Shown: positions 11,076 through 18,301 of the stretch, in pieces
Numbering within the stretch: position 1 is the first letter of the stretch
How the letters are laid out: every line of letters begins with the position of its first letter
Assembly: GCF_000184685.1 (NCBI RefSeq)
Contig: NC_014830.1
Span: 3,960,383 to 4,024,382 of the forward strand
Direction: 5' to 3'
From: Intrasporangium calvum DSM 43043
GTDB lineage: Bacteria; Actinomycetota; Actinomycetes; Actinomycetales; Dermatophilaceae
DNA: 64,000 nt
Notes under the pieces: model-generated
The model's input: the letters and a program-made list of their open reading frames with translations, nothing else
What the model was told of the DNA's origin: nothing
Database searches by the model: none
Program-made: the position numbers and the translations under genes

Positions 11076-12905
11076 TCAGAAGTTCGTCGCCATGTTGGTG
11101 AAGCGGCTGAAGTGACCCTGGAAGGCGACGACGATCGTGTCGGTCGGTCCATTACGGTGCTTGGCCACGATCAGGTCGGCTTCGCCCTCTCGCGGGGAGT
11201 CCTTCTCGTAGGCGGCTTCCCGGTGGAGCAGGATGACCATGTCCGCGTCCTGCTCGATCGATCCCGACTCGCGGAGGTCGCTCATCTGGGGCTTCTTGTC
11301 AGTGCGCTGCTCGGGGCCACGGTTCAGCTGCGAGATGGCGATGACCGGGACCTCGAGCTCCTTGGCGAGCAGCTTGAGCGCCCGCGAGAACTCGGACACC
11401 TCCTGCTGGCGGGACTCGACGCGCTTGCCCGAGCTCATCAGCTGGAGGTAGTCGATGACGACGATCTTGAGGTTGTGCCGCTGCTTCAGGCGCCGGCACT
11501 TGGCCCGGATCTCCATGAGCGACATGTTGGGCGAGTCATCAATGAACAGAGGGGCATCGGAGACCTTGCCCATCGTCGACGCGAGTCTGGTCCAGTCCTC
11601 CTCGCGCATCGTCCCCTTGCGCATGTGCTGGAGCTGGATCCCCGCCTCGGCCGAGAGCAGGCGCATGGTGATCTCGGTGCGGCTCATCTCGAGCGAGAAG
11701 ACCACCGCGGCCATCTTGTGCTTGATCGCCGCGGACCGCACGATGTCGAGGCCGATGGTCGAGTTGTGCGTCGGAATCATCGCCGCGCCGGCAAGGTAGA
11801 GGTGGTCGGCAGCCTCGACCTCGATGCAGCGGACCGGTACCGACGCGACGTGCTCGACCCGGTCGAGCTTCCAGAGCCCCAAGGTCACTCGCGGATCCCC
11901 GCCAGCGGGCACGCGCTCGACGGTGACGACGTGCCCCTCGCGCAGGGCGACGATGAGCTCAGCGGTCGTCAGCACCCGCGTCGCCAGCCCGTCGAGGCGG
12001 ACTGACCACTGGTGCTGCTGGTCGGCGACGAGCAGCGACCCGTCGGAGAAGGCCACCTCGTAGCACGGCCGCTCGACCATCACCTCGGTCGCTGCGACGA
12101 CCCGCGTCGGGCGGCCGTCGGCCCCGAGCACGAGGTCCCCGACCGCGACCTCGCCCATCGTCGTCCAGCCGCCAGGCGTGGCGAGCGGGGTGTCGAGCGC
12201 GAGGGCCTTGCCCATCGCGGGACGGGCGGCGATGACGATCATCTGCCCGGGGTGCAGGCCGTTCGTGAGGGCATCGAGGTCGGTGAATCCGGTTGGCACA
12301 CCGGTCATCTCGCCGGACCGTCCGGACGCGACCTCGATCTCGTCGACCGTCGCCTCGAGGATGTCGCCGATCGCGTGGTAGTCCTCGCCGCCGCGCCGGT
12401 CGGCCACCGAGTAGACCTCGGCCTGCGCCGCGTTGACGATGTCCTCGACGTCGCCGCCACCCTGCGCGTAGCCGAGCTGGACGATCCGGGTGCCGGCCTC
12501 GACGAGGCGGCGCAACACCGCGCGCTCGGCGACGATCTGCGCGTAGTAGCCGGCGTTCGCAGCGGTGGGGACCGAGGCGATGAGCTGGTGGAGGTAGGCC
12601 TGCCCGCCGACCCGGGTCAGGTCGCCGCGCTTGGTCAGCTCGTCCGCGACGGTGATCGCGTCGGCCGGCTCGCCCCGGCCGTAGAGGTCGAGGACCGCGT
12701 CGTAGATGAGCTCGTGCGCCGGTCGGTAGAAGTCGGTGCCCTTGAGCTGCTCGACACAGTCGGCGATGGCGTCCTTCGAGAGGAGCATGCCACCGAGCAC
12801 CGACTGCTCCGCGCCGACGTCCTGAGGTGGCAGCCGGTCGTCCGGCGGGCCGCCCTCGCGCGCCTTCGTCGCGAACGCACTCGTGCTCAGCTCATCGAGC
12901 GACAC
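11076..12905 (-). CDS. dnaB: Replicative DNA helicase DnaB carrying an intein
   Basis: The 609-residue precursor is the hexameric fork helicase. The N-terminal domain (LPPQDVGAEQSVLGGMLLSK onward) is followed by the RecA-like motor: the Walker A region ARPAMGK then STIGLD, interrupted by a 148-residue intein at residues 234-381; then VVFSLEMS, the Walker B/H3 region IVVIDYLQLM, and the arginine-finger area HRNGPTDTI near the end. The extein alone is about 461 residues, normal for DnaB. I choose GTG 12905 because AAAGGGGAG lies seven bases upstream; 59 further upstream codons are open but rich in Arg/Ala and without recognisable similarity. Function depends on protein splicing, which restores the P-loop. 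Its usual neighbour rplI is 11 kb away. Confidence 0.97.
   Translation of the reverse strand: MSLDELSTSAFATKAREGGPPDDRLPPQDVGAEQSVLGGMLLSKDAIADCVEQLKGTDFYRPAHELIYDAVLDLYGRGEPADAITVADELTKRGDLTRVGGQAYLHQLIASVPTAANAGYYAQIVAERAVLRRLVEAGTRIVQLGYAQGGGDVEDIVNAAQAEVYSVADRRGGEDYHAIGDILEATVDEIEVASGRSGEMTGVPTGFTDLDALTNGLHPGQMIVIAARPAMGKALALDTPLATPGGWTTMGEVAVGDLVLGADGRPTRVVAATEVMVERPCYEVAFSDGSLLVADQQHQWSVRLDGLATRVLTTAELIVALREGHVVTVERVPAGGDPRVTLGLWKLDRVEHVASVPVRCIEVEAADHLYLAGAAMIPTHNSTIGLDIVRSAAIKHKMAAVVFSLEMSRTEITMRLLSAEAGIQLQHMRKGTMREEDWTRLASTMGKVSDAPLFIDDSPNMSLMEIRAKCRRLKQRHNLKIVVIDYLQLMSSGKRVESRQQEVSEFSRALKLLAKELEVPVIAISQLNRGPEQRTDKKPQMSDLRESGSIEQDADMVILLHREAAYEKDSPREGEADLIVAKHRNGPTDTIVVAFQGHFSRFTNMATNF
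11763..12206 (-). mobile_element. Class 3 mini-intein in the DnaB P-loop
   Basis: The 148-residue insert starts with Ala (ALALDTPLATPGGWTTMGEV) directly after the Walker A ...AMGK and ends ...MIPTHN before Ser-Thr. It lacks a Cys/Ser at position 1 and has the class 3 triad: Trp in the block B motif DQQHQW, Cys in block F VRCIEVE, and Thr in block G IPTHN, with C-terminal Asn followed by Ser+1. There is no homing endonuclease domain (no LAGLIDADG), so it is a splicing-only mini-intein. Similar class 3 inteins are known at this DnaB site in mycobacteria. G+C content is like the host. Confidence 0.95.
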
Positions 12906-13119
12906 TCGCTCCCCTTTCGTGACGACGTACCGACCCCTGACCACAACTGCACCACGGGCCACTGACACCCCACGCCACCGGCACGCCGACACCTCACTCG
13001 GAGCCCGGACCAGGGCGGAGGGGAGGGCCCCGGTCTCTGCGGCTCCAGCGGAGCAGGCCCCACGGTAGAGCCCCCGGCACACCCGTCACAACGTGGCCCG
13101 ACCAATTGGCGCGCCGGCC

Positions 13120-13293
13120 TGTGGACAACGTGTGGACAGGTAGCCGCGACACGCCGTCGCTGCCTGTGGACAAGATGTGTGGGAACTGTGGCTGCGGCTG
13201 TGGATCCACGTGCCCAGCCCACCGAACGACCTGCGACGACGTTCGTCCACCCCTTGTGGAAAGAAACCAGCACACCCCTGTGCGTCGTCCACA
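13120..13293. promoter_or_regulatory. Cluster of DnaA-box-like sites in the 506-bp gap upstream of dnaB
   Basis: The gap 12906-13411 holds no gene. It contains TGTGGACAA at 13120-13128 and 13165-13173 (exact TTGTCCACA on the other strand), TGTGGACAG at 13131-13139, and weaker TGTGGATCC (13199), TGTGGAAAG (13255) and TCGTCCACA (13285-13293). TTGTCCACA is the usual actinobacterial DnaA box. Promoters for dnaB (minus) and the DUF2277 gene (plus) must also be here. Binding by DnaA is an inference. Confidence 0.65.
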
Positions 13294-13342
13294 GGCTCGA
13301 CGTTCGCCACCACGCGCGGGCTTCAGCCCGACCCGGGGAGCC

Positions 13343-13357
13343 AGCCCAGCGGCATAC
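13343..13357 (-). repeat. Dispersed GTATGCCGCTGRGCT motif
   Basis: AGCCCAGCGGCATAC, an exact copy on the minus strand, in the dnaB-DUF2277 intergenic region. Confidence 0.85.
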
Positions 13358-13411
13358 CCCTGCGCAAAGGAGGCGCCCGCGGTCGTCACCGCTCCGGGTT
13401 ACCCTCGAACC

Positions 13412-13687
13412 ATGTGTCGGAACATCCGTCAGCTGCACAACTTCGAGCCGCCCGCGACGAGCGAGGAGGTGCGGGCGGCAGCGCTCCAGTACGTCCGGAA
13501 GGTCAGCGGCAGCGCCAAGCCGAGCCAGGCCAACCAGGCCGCCTTCGACGAAGCCGTCGAGGCCGTCGCCCACGCCACCCAGCACCTGCTCGAGCACCTC
13601 ACCGCGAGCGCCCCGCCGAAGGACCGGGAGGTCGAGCACGCCCGGGCCCGCGCCCGCAACGCCGTCCGTTTCGGCACGCCGGCGTAG
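13412..13687 (+). CDS. DUF2277 family protein
   Basis: A 91-residue cytoplasmic protein beginning CRNIRQLHNFEPPAT, the hallmark N-terminus of the DUF2277 family, followed by two helices (SEEVRAAALQYVRKVSGS and AAFDEAVEAVAHATQHLLEHL) and an Arg-rich tail. The single early cysteine (Cys2) and RQLHNF segment are the conserved parts. The family's role is unknown. ATG 13412 is chosen because the MCRNI start is invariant in the family; an upstream frame is open but carries no similarity. It reads away from dnaB. Confidence 0.85.
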   Translation: MCRNIRQLHNFEPPATSEEVRAAALQYVRKVSGSAKPSQANQAAFDEAVEAVAHATQHLLEHLTASAPPKDREVEHARARARNAVRFGTPA

Positions 13688-13739
13688 GGCTCGCCGGGCC
13701 GCGCGCCGCCCACCCGGAGCCGTTTGAGATCCTTGCCCG

Positions 13740-14873
13740 GTGTCCGTGTTCGTCGCCGTCGTCGCGGTGCTCCTTGCCCTCGTGACCTGGGCCCTCCACC
13801 GTCGCCTCTTCGTCACCCCCCAATGGCCGTATGCCGCCCAGCTCGCTTCCGCTGTCGTGTTCGCTCTCGGGTGGGCGGCCATGCTCCTCGCCTTCCTCGT
13901 CCAGGGCGGCGTGATCGACCCGGAGGGGACCCGTTGGCTGGCCTGGCTCGGGATGACCTGGCTCGCGGTCCTCTGGTACCTCATCGTGGGGACGCTCGTG
14001 CTCGGGCTCGTCCTCCTGCCGATGCGACTGGCCGGGCGACGCGACCTGCGGCGACCACTGCTCCGGACCGGGGTGCCGGCCGTCGTCATCGTGGCTCTGG
14101 CCACGACCGGCTACGGCCTCAGCGAGGCGGCGGACCCGGCCATCACCCCGATCACGATCACCAACGACCTCGTCCCCGCAGGTCTGGACGGGCTGCGGAT
14201 CGCGCTCATCACCGACCTGCACGTCGGCCCGGTCCGCGACGCGCGGTTCACGGAGCGCGTCGTCGACCTCGTCAACGCCGAGCAGCCCGACCTGGTCGTC
14301 ATCGCGGGTGACATCGCGGACGGGACTGTGGCCCAAGTCGGTTCACAGATCGAGGCGCTCCGCCGGCTCGATGCCGACCTCGGCGTGTACGGCGTCGACG
14401 GCAACCATGAGGTGATCTCGGGCGAGCCGGCGAAGTGGGCGCACCAGTGGCACGACCTCGGCATCGAGGTCCTCCACAACGAGAACGTCACCATCGAGAC
14501 CGGCGGCGGAGCCCTCACCATCGCCGGGCTGCCGGACTCCTCCGGGGGGCGGACCGACGGGACCGGGCCGGATGCCGATGCTGCCCTCGCCGGTGTCCAC
14601 CCGGACGTCTTCACCCTCCTACTCGCCCACCAGCCAGGGATGGCCGAGCTCGTCAAGGGCCGCGGCGTCAACCTCCAGCTCTCGGGGCACACGCACGGCG
14701 GGCAGCTCTGGCCCTTCAACGTCCTCGTGCGACTTCAGCAGCCGACGCTGGACGGGCTCGCTCCCGTCGGTGACGTCCCCGTCCTCACCTCGCGCGGCGC
14801 CGGTGCCTGGGGGCCACCGGTCCGGGTCCTCGCCCCACCGGAGATTCCCCTCATCACGCTCCGGACCCGGTGA
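13740..14873 (+). CDS. Membrane-anchored metallophosphoesterase, YkuE-like
   Basis: A 377-residue protein with four hydrophobic segments in the first 125 residues, then a calcineurin-like phosphoesterase domain. The metal-binding motifs are in order: LITDLHVGPV (D and H), VVIAGDIADG (GD), VDGNHEV (GNHE), LLAHQPG and LSGHTHGGQLWPF. This is the layout of YkuE/YaeI enzymes, which can hydrolyse lipid A-like or other phosphoesters at the membrane; the natural substrate in Actinobacteria is not known. Start is GTG 13740. A near-copy of the dispersed motif (GTATGCCGCCCAGCTC, 13829-13844) is used as codons for PYAAQL in transmembrane region 1-2. Confidence 0.9.
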   Translation: MSVFVAVVAVLLALVTWALHRRLFVTPQWPYAAQLASAVVFALGWAAMLLAFLVQGGVIDPEGTRWLAWLGMTWLAVLWYLIVGTLVLGLVLLPMRLAGRRDLRRPLLRTGVPAVVIVALATTGYGLSEAADPAITPITITNDLVPAGLDGLRIALITDLHVGPVRDARFTERVVDLVNAEQPDLVVIAGDIADGTVAQVGSQIEALRRLDADLGVYGVDGNHEVISGEPAKWAHQWHDLGIEVLHNENVTIETGGGALTIAGLPDSSGGRTDGTGPDADAALAGVHPDVFTLLLAHQPGMAELVKGRGVNLQLSGHTHGGQLWPFNVLVRLQQPTLDGLAPVGDVPVLTSRGAGAWGPPVRVLAPPEIPLITLRTR

Positions 14874-14965
14874 GCCTCCATTTCAGCGCGCGCAACTGCT
14901 GACCTTCAGTCAGGATGTCCGACGTCGGCCGCTGACCCCGCGGCCCGGACGGGAGGATTCCCCAG

Positions 14966-15922
14966 ATGCGCCTGACCCGCACCCTTCGCATCGCCTCGGC
15001 CACGGCCGTGGGCGCGCTCGCTCTGACCACCCTCGGCCTGACCGCACCCGCGCAGGCCCGGCCCCTTGCTCTCGGCGACACCGCGGCCGAGTGCTTCATC
15101 CCCGAGACGCACTCCGACGAGTCCGACGCTGCCCGTGGCGGTTACGGTCAGGACCACCGCGACATCACCGTCACGGAGCAGCGCGCCATCGAGGCCCGCA
15201 CCAACGCGATCCTCAAGGCCAAGGGCCAGCCGACGCTCGGCGCCGAGACCGCGCTGGCGTCGGGCACCGTGCCGGTGTACTTCCACGTCATGGCCTCCGC
15301 CTCGGGCGCAGGCGACGTCACGCAGGCCCAGATCGACGCGCAGATGGTCGAGCTCAACGAGAACTTCGCGGGTCGGGAGTCGACGGCGGCGGCGGACACC
15401 GGCTTCACCTTCACCCTCGCCGGCGTGGACCGCTACTACAACAACCAGTGGCACAAGGACCGTCAGTCGACGCAGTACCGGGCCAAGACCCGGCAGGGCG
15501 GGGCCGACGCGCTCAACATCTGGCTCGTCGACTTCGGCTACCTCGGCATCGCGACGTTCCCGTGGGACTACAGCAAGAACCCCTCGATCGACGGCATCCG
15601 GGTGCACTGGGACTCACTGCCCGGCGGCTCGATCGCGAACTACAACCAGGGCAAGACGGCGACGCACGAGGCGGGCCACTGGTTCGGGCTCTACCACACG
15701 TTCCAGGGCGGCTGCACCGCGACGAACGACGAGGTCGCCGACACGCCCGCCCAGGGCTCCTCGACGAGTGGCTGCCCCGAGGGTCGGGACTCCTGCTCGC
15801 TGCCGGGTCTCGACCCGATCCACAACTACATGGACTACAGCTACGACGCCTGCTACAACCAGTTCACCCCGGACCAGTCCGGCCGCATCTCCTCGATGTG
15901 GACGGCCTACCGGGCGCGCTGA
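14966..15922 (+). CDS. Secreted zinc metalloprotease, M43 (pappalysin/cytophagalysin) family
   Basis: A 318-residue exported protease. A Sec signal peptide (MRLTRTLRIASATAVGALAL ... APAQA) ends near residue 31. The catalytic domain carries the metzincin zinc motif HEAGHWFGLYH (three zinc ligands and the catalytic Glu) near residues 235-245 and the Met-turn in HNYMDYSYDACYNQFTPDQ. Paired cysteines in GGC, SGC, DSC and ACY fit the disulfides of M43B peptidases. It is a single gene with its own terminator just behind. It probably degrades extracellular protein for nutrition; specificity unknown. Confidence 0.94.
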   Translation: MRLTRTLRIASATAVGALALTTLGLTAPAQARPLALGDTAAECFIPETHSDESDAARGGYGQDHRDITVTEQRAIEARTNAILKAKGQPTLGAETALASGTVPVYFHVMASASGAGDVTQAQIDAQMVELNENFAGRESTAAADTGFTFTLAGVDRYYNNQWHKDRQSTQYRAKTRQGGADALNIWLVDFGYLGIATFPWDYSKNPSIDGIRVHWDSLPGGSIANYNQGKTATHEAGHWFGLYHTFQGGCTATNDEVADTPAQGSSTSGCPEGRDSCSLPGLDPIHNYMDYSYDACYNQFTPDQSGRISSMWTAYRAR

Positions 15923-15935
15923 CCTCCCGGACACC

Positions 15936-15982
15936 GAGGCCGCGCACCCACCGTCCCCAGCGCAGGGTGGGTGCGCGGCCTC
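15936..15982. terminator. Strong terminator hairpin after the M43 protease
   Basis: GAGGCCGCGCACCCA (15936-15950) pairs perfectly with TGGGTGCGCGGCCTC (15968-15982), a 15-bp GC-rich stem with a 17-base loop, 13 bases after the stop codon. Confidence 0.85.
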
Positions 15983-16020
15983 GTGCCCGTTGGTCAGGCG
16001 GGGCCGCTAGGTTGACGCCC

Positions 16021-16524
16021 ATGGCCGAGACGGGAGCGCACCGCGACCTCGTGGCGGCCGTGCGTTTGGCTCTCGAGCGGGGCGCCGACCCGGTCCGAGC
16101 CGCGGGACAGCAGCGGTACATGAAGTCGGTCCTGCCCTACCGGGGTCTGACCTCACCGCAGCTCGCGGCGTGCCTGCCCCCGCTCTTCCGCGACCCCGGG
16201 CTGGCCGTCGAGTCCAAGGAACAGTGGCAGGCGACGATCTCCGTCCTCTGGGACGAGGCGAGCCACCGTGAGGAGTGGTACTCGGCGCTCGCCCTCGCCA
16301 AGCACCCGCTCTACCGAGACTGGGTCGACCGTGACCTCCTCACCGACGTCATCGAGGCCACGACCGAGGACCCGGACTTCTTCAGCCGCAAGGCGATCGG
16401 GTGGGCGCTGCGGGACCTGGCCAGGTCGGACCCCGACTGGGTCCGCGCGTTCGTCGAGCACCATCCCACCCTGTCGGGTCTCTCGCGCCGCGAGGCCCTC
16501 AAGAACATGGGATCCGCGGGATGA
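16021..16524 (+). CDS. AlkD-type DNA glycosylase with a large internal deletion
   Basis: A 167-residue protein that aligns with AlkD (HEAT-like alkylpurine DNA glycosylase, normally about 230 residues) only at its two ends. Residues 1-97 match the N-terminal helices (AAGQQRYMKSVLPYRGL, ISVLWDEASHREEWYSALAL) and 107-167 match the C-terminus (LLTDVIEATTEDPDFFSRKAIGWALRDLARSDPDWVRAF). About 65-75 residues between PLYRDWV and DRDLL are missing, in frame. In Bacillus cereus AlkD this stretch carries the active-site Trp/Asp (WWDxVD) and Arg, so catalysis is probably lost. No frame holds the missing part. The ATG overlaps nothing upstream; its stop overlaps the MATE gene by four bases. Confidence 0.8.
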   Translation: MAETGAHRDLVAAVRLALERGADPVRAAGQQRYMKSVLPYRGLTSPQLAACLPPLFRDPGLAVESKEQWQATISVLWDEASHREEWYSALALAKHPLYRDWVDRDLLTDVIEATTEDPDFFSRKAIGWALRDLARSDPDWVRAFVEHHPTLSGLSRREALKNMGSAG

Positions 16525-17846
16525 GCGAGCCGGGAGGCCACCATCGGGAGATCCTGCGGCTCGCCGTGCCGGCCTTCCTGGCCCTCATTGCCGAGCCGCT
16601 CTTCCTGCTCGCCGACTCGGCGATCGTCGGGCACCTCGGGACGGCCGAGCTGGCCGGCCTCGGAGTCGCCAGCGCCGCGCTGCTCACGGCGGCCGGTGTC
16701 TTCGTCTTCCTCGCCTACGGAACGACGAGTGTCGTGGCACGCCAGCTCGGCGCCGGAGACCTCCGGGCCGCGATCACTGCCGGAGTCGACGGGCTCTGGC
16801 TCGCGGGGGGACTCGGCGTCGTCACGGCAGCAGTCGTCGCCGCGTTGGCCGAGCCGATCGTCGCCCTGTTCGGGGCCTCCGAGGCGGTCATCGTCCAAGC
16901 CACGACCTACCTGCGCATCTCGTCGCTCGGCATCCCCGCCATGCTCGCGATCCTCGCCGTCACGGGAGTCCTGCGCGGCCTGCAGGACACGCGCACGCCC
17001 CTCATCGCCTCGGTCGTCGGATTCAGTGCCAACATCGCCCTCAACGTCCTGCTCGTCTACGGGTTCGGCTGGGGGATCGCCGGCTCCGCGTGGGGCACCG
17101 TCCTCGCACAGACCGGCATGGCGGTGGGGCTCGTCGCTGTGCTGCTCCGGAGCGCGAGAGCGCGTGAGGCCTCGTTGCATCCGCACCCCGGGCGGATCCT
17201 CGCGGCGGCCCGCACGGGCGTGCCCCTCTTGATCCGCACGCTGGCGTTGCGCGCGGCGCTGCTGGTCACCACGTGGGCCGCTGCGTCGCTCGGCGACGTG
17301 CCCTTGGCTGCACACCAGGTCGCGCTCACGGTGTGGTCCTTCCTCGCCTTCGCCCTCGACGCCCTCGCCATTGCCGCCCAGGCCATCGTCGGGCGATCGC
17401 TGGGGGCCGGAGACCAGCTCAGGGTGCGCGTCGCCATGCGGACGATGACGCGCTGGGGCGTGTGGGGAGGGGCCGGCATCGGCCTCGTGCTCGTTGCCCT
17501 GCATCGCGTGCTGCCACCCCTGTTCACCGGCGACGAGCCCGTGCGCACCGCCCTGGCCGCCGCCCTCGTCGTCGTCGGCTTGGGACAGGCCGTGGCCGGC
17601 TACGTCTTCGTGCTCGACGGGGTGCTCATCGGTGCGGGCGACGGTCGCTGGCTCGCGTGGGGGCAGCTGGTGAGCCTGCTCGGCTACCTCCCCCTCGTGC
17701 TCGCCCTCCGGGCCAGGGGCCCGAGCGACTCCCCCGCCCTGGACATCGTGCTGCTCTGGCTCGGGTTCACGGCCTGGATGGGGCTGCGGGCCGCGGTGCT
17801 GGGATGGCGAGCCCGGCAGGATGCCTGGATGGTCACCGGAGCGTGA
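16521..17846 (+). CDS. MATE family efflux transporter, DinF-like
   Basis: A 441-residue inner-membrane exporter with 12 hydrophobic segments arranged as two six-helix halves. The N-terminal EILRLAVPAFLALIAEPLFLLADSAIVGHLG with its helix-1 proline and Asp is the standard MATE/DinF opening, and VTGVLRGLQDTRTPL closes the first half. The family extrudes cationic drugs or damaging metabolites using a proton or sodium gradient. ATG 16521 overlaps the stop of the AlkD-like gene (ATGA). In related genomes a MATE gene often sits between rplI and dnaB, so this may be the ancestral neighbour of dnaB with newer genes around it. Confidence 0.93.
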   Translation: MSEPGGHHREILRLAVPAFLALIAEPLFLLADSAIVGHLGTAELAGLGVASAALLTAAGVFVFLAYGTTSVVARQLGAGDLRAAITAGVDGLWLAGGLGVVTAAVVAALAEPIVALFGASEAVIVQATTYLRISSLGIPAMLAILAVTGVLRGLQDTRTPLIASVVGFSANIALNVLLVYGFGWGIAGSAWGTVLAQTGMAVGLVAVLLRSARAREASLHPHPGRILAAARTGVPLLIRTLALRAALLVTTWAAASLGDVPLAAHQVALTVWSFLAFALDALAIAAQAIVGRSLGAGDQLRVRVAMRTMTRWGVWGGAGIGLVLVALHRVLPPLFTGDEPVRTALAAALVVVGLGQAVAGYVFVLDGVLIGAGDGRWLAWGQLVSLLGYLPLVLALRARGPSDSPALDIVLLWLGFTAWMGLRAAVLGWRARQDAWMVTGA

Positions 17847-18023
17847 ACCGGATCTTCGGAGGACCTTCCCAGCGTTCTTTAAGGTCCCGGGCGCATAGTC
17901 ATCTCGTGAGTTGCTCCTGAGTGGCTCGGTGACCTCCTCCCCTGTCGGTCACCGGGCTGAGGGCAAGCCCGCTCCTTCGGTCACAGTTCGGCGACGAGAC
18001 CGAAGGGGCGGGCATTCTCATGT

Positions 18024-18091
18024 GCCCTCGGGCCCTGCCGTCCACCGCAGTGCCGTATGCCCTCGGGCCCTGCCGTCCACCGCAGTGCCGT
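18024..18091. repeat. 33-bp direct repeat, two copies
   Basis: Identical 33-base units at 18024-18056 and 18059-18091, beginning GCCCTCGGGCCC and ending CCGCAGTGCCGT, separated by two bases. They occupy the gap 17847-18301 before the ceb operon, upstream of its promoter. No coding potential is apparent; no function can be read. Confidence 0.85.
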
Positions 18092-18191
18092 GTGTCGCCG
18101 GGCCCCTTGGGTGCCCCGCCCCCCGATTCGGCGTGCGGGGCTGGAAGGAACGCGGTTACCGCGAGGGTGGATCACGAATTGGTAACGGGTG

Positions 18192-18264
18192 TTGACGCTC
18201 GGAAAGATTGCTCCCATTCTCATCCGTGAGAGCGCTCTCACACCTCCACGAAGAGCGCTCCCAC
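18192..18264 (+). promoter_or_regulatory. ceb operon promoter with CebR-type palindromic operators
   Basis: TTGACG (18192-18197), a 17-base spacer and CATTCT (18215-18220) form a plausible promoter. Directly downstream is the perfect 16-base palindrome GTGAGAGCGCTCTCAC (18226-18241), then a half-conserved copy AAGAGCGCTCCCAC (18251-18264). Both match the CebR operator TGGGAGCGCTCCCA known from streptomycetes, with the AGCGCT centre typical of LacI-family sites. Bound repressor would block promoter clearance. The LacI-family gene is the last gene of the operon. Confidence 0.85.
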
Positions 18265-18301
18265 CCCCTTCACACTGGGCTGAGACCGAAGGAGCTCTCC
18301 A

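Noticed and set aside
18024..18091. CRISPR array
   Set aside because: Only two units with a two-base spacer; no cas genes in the window.
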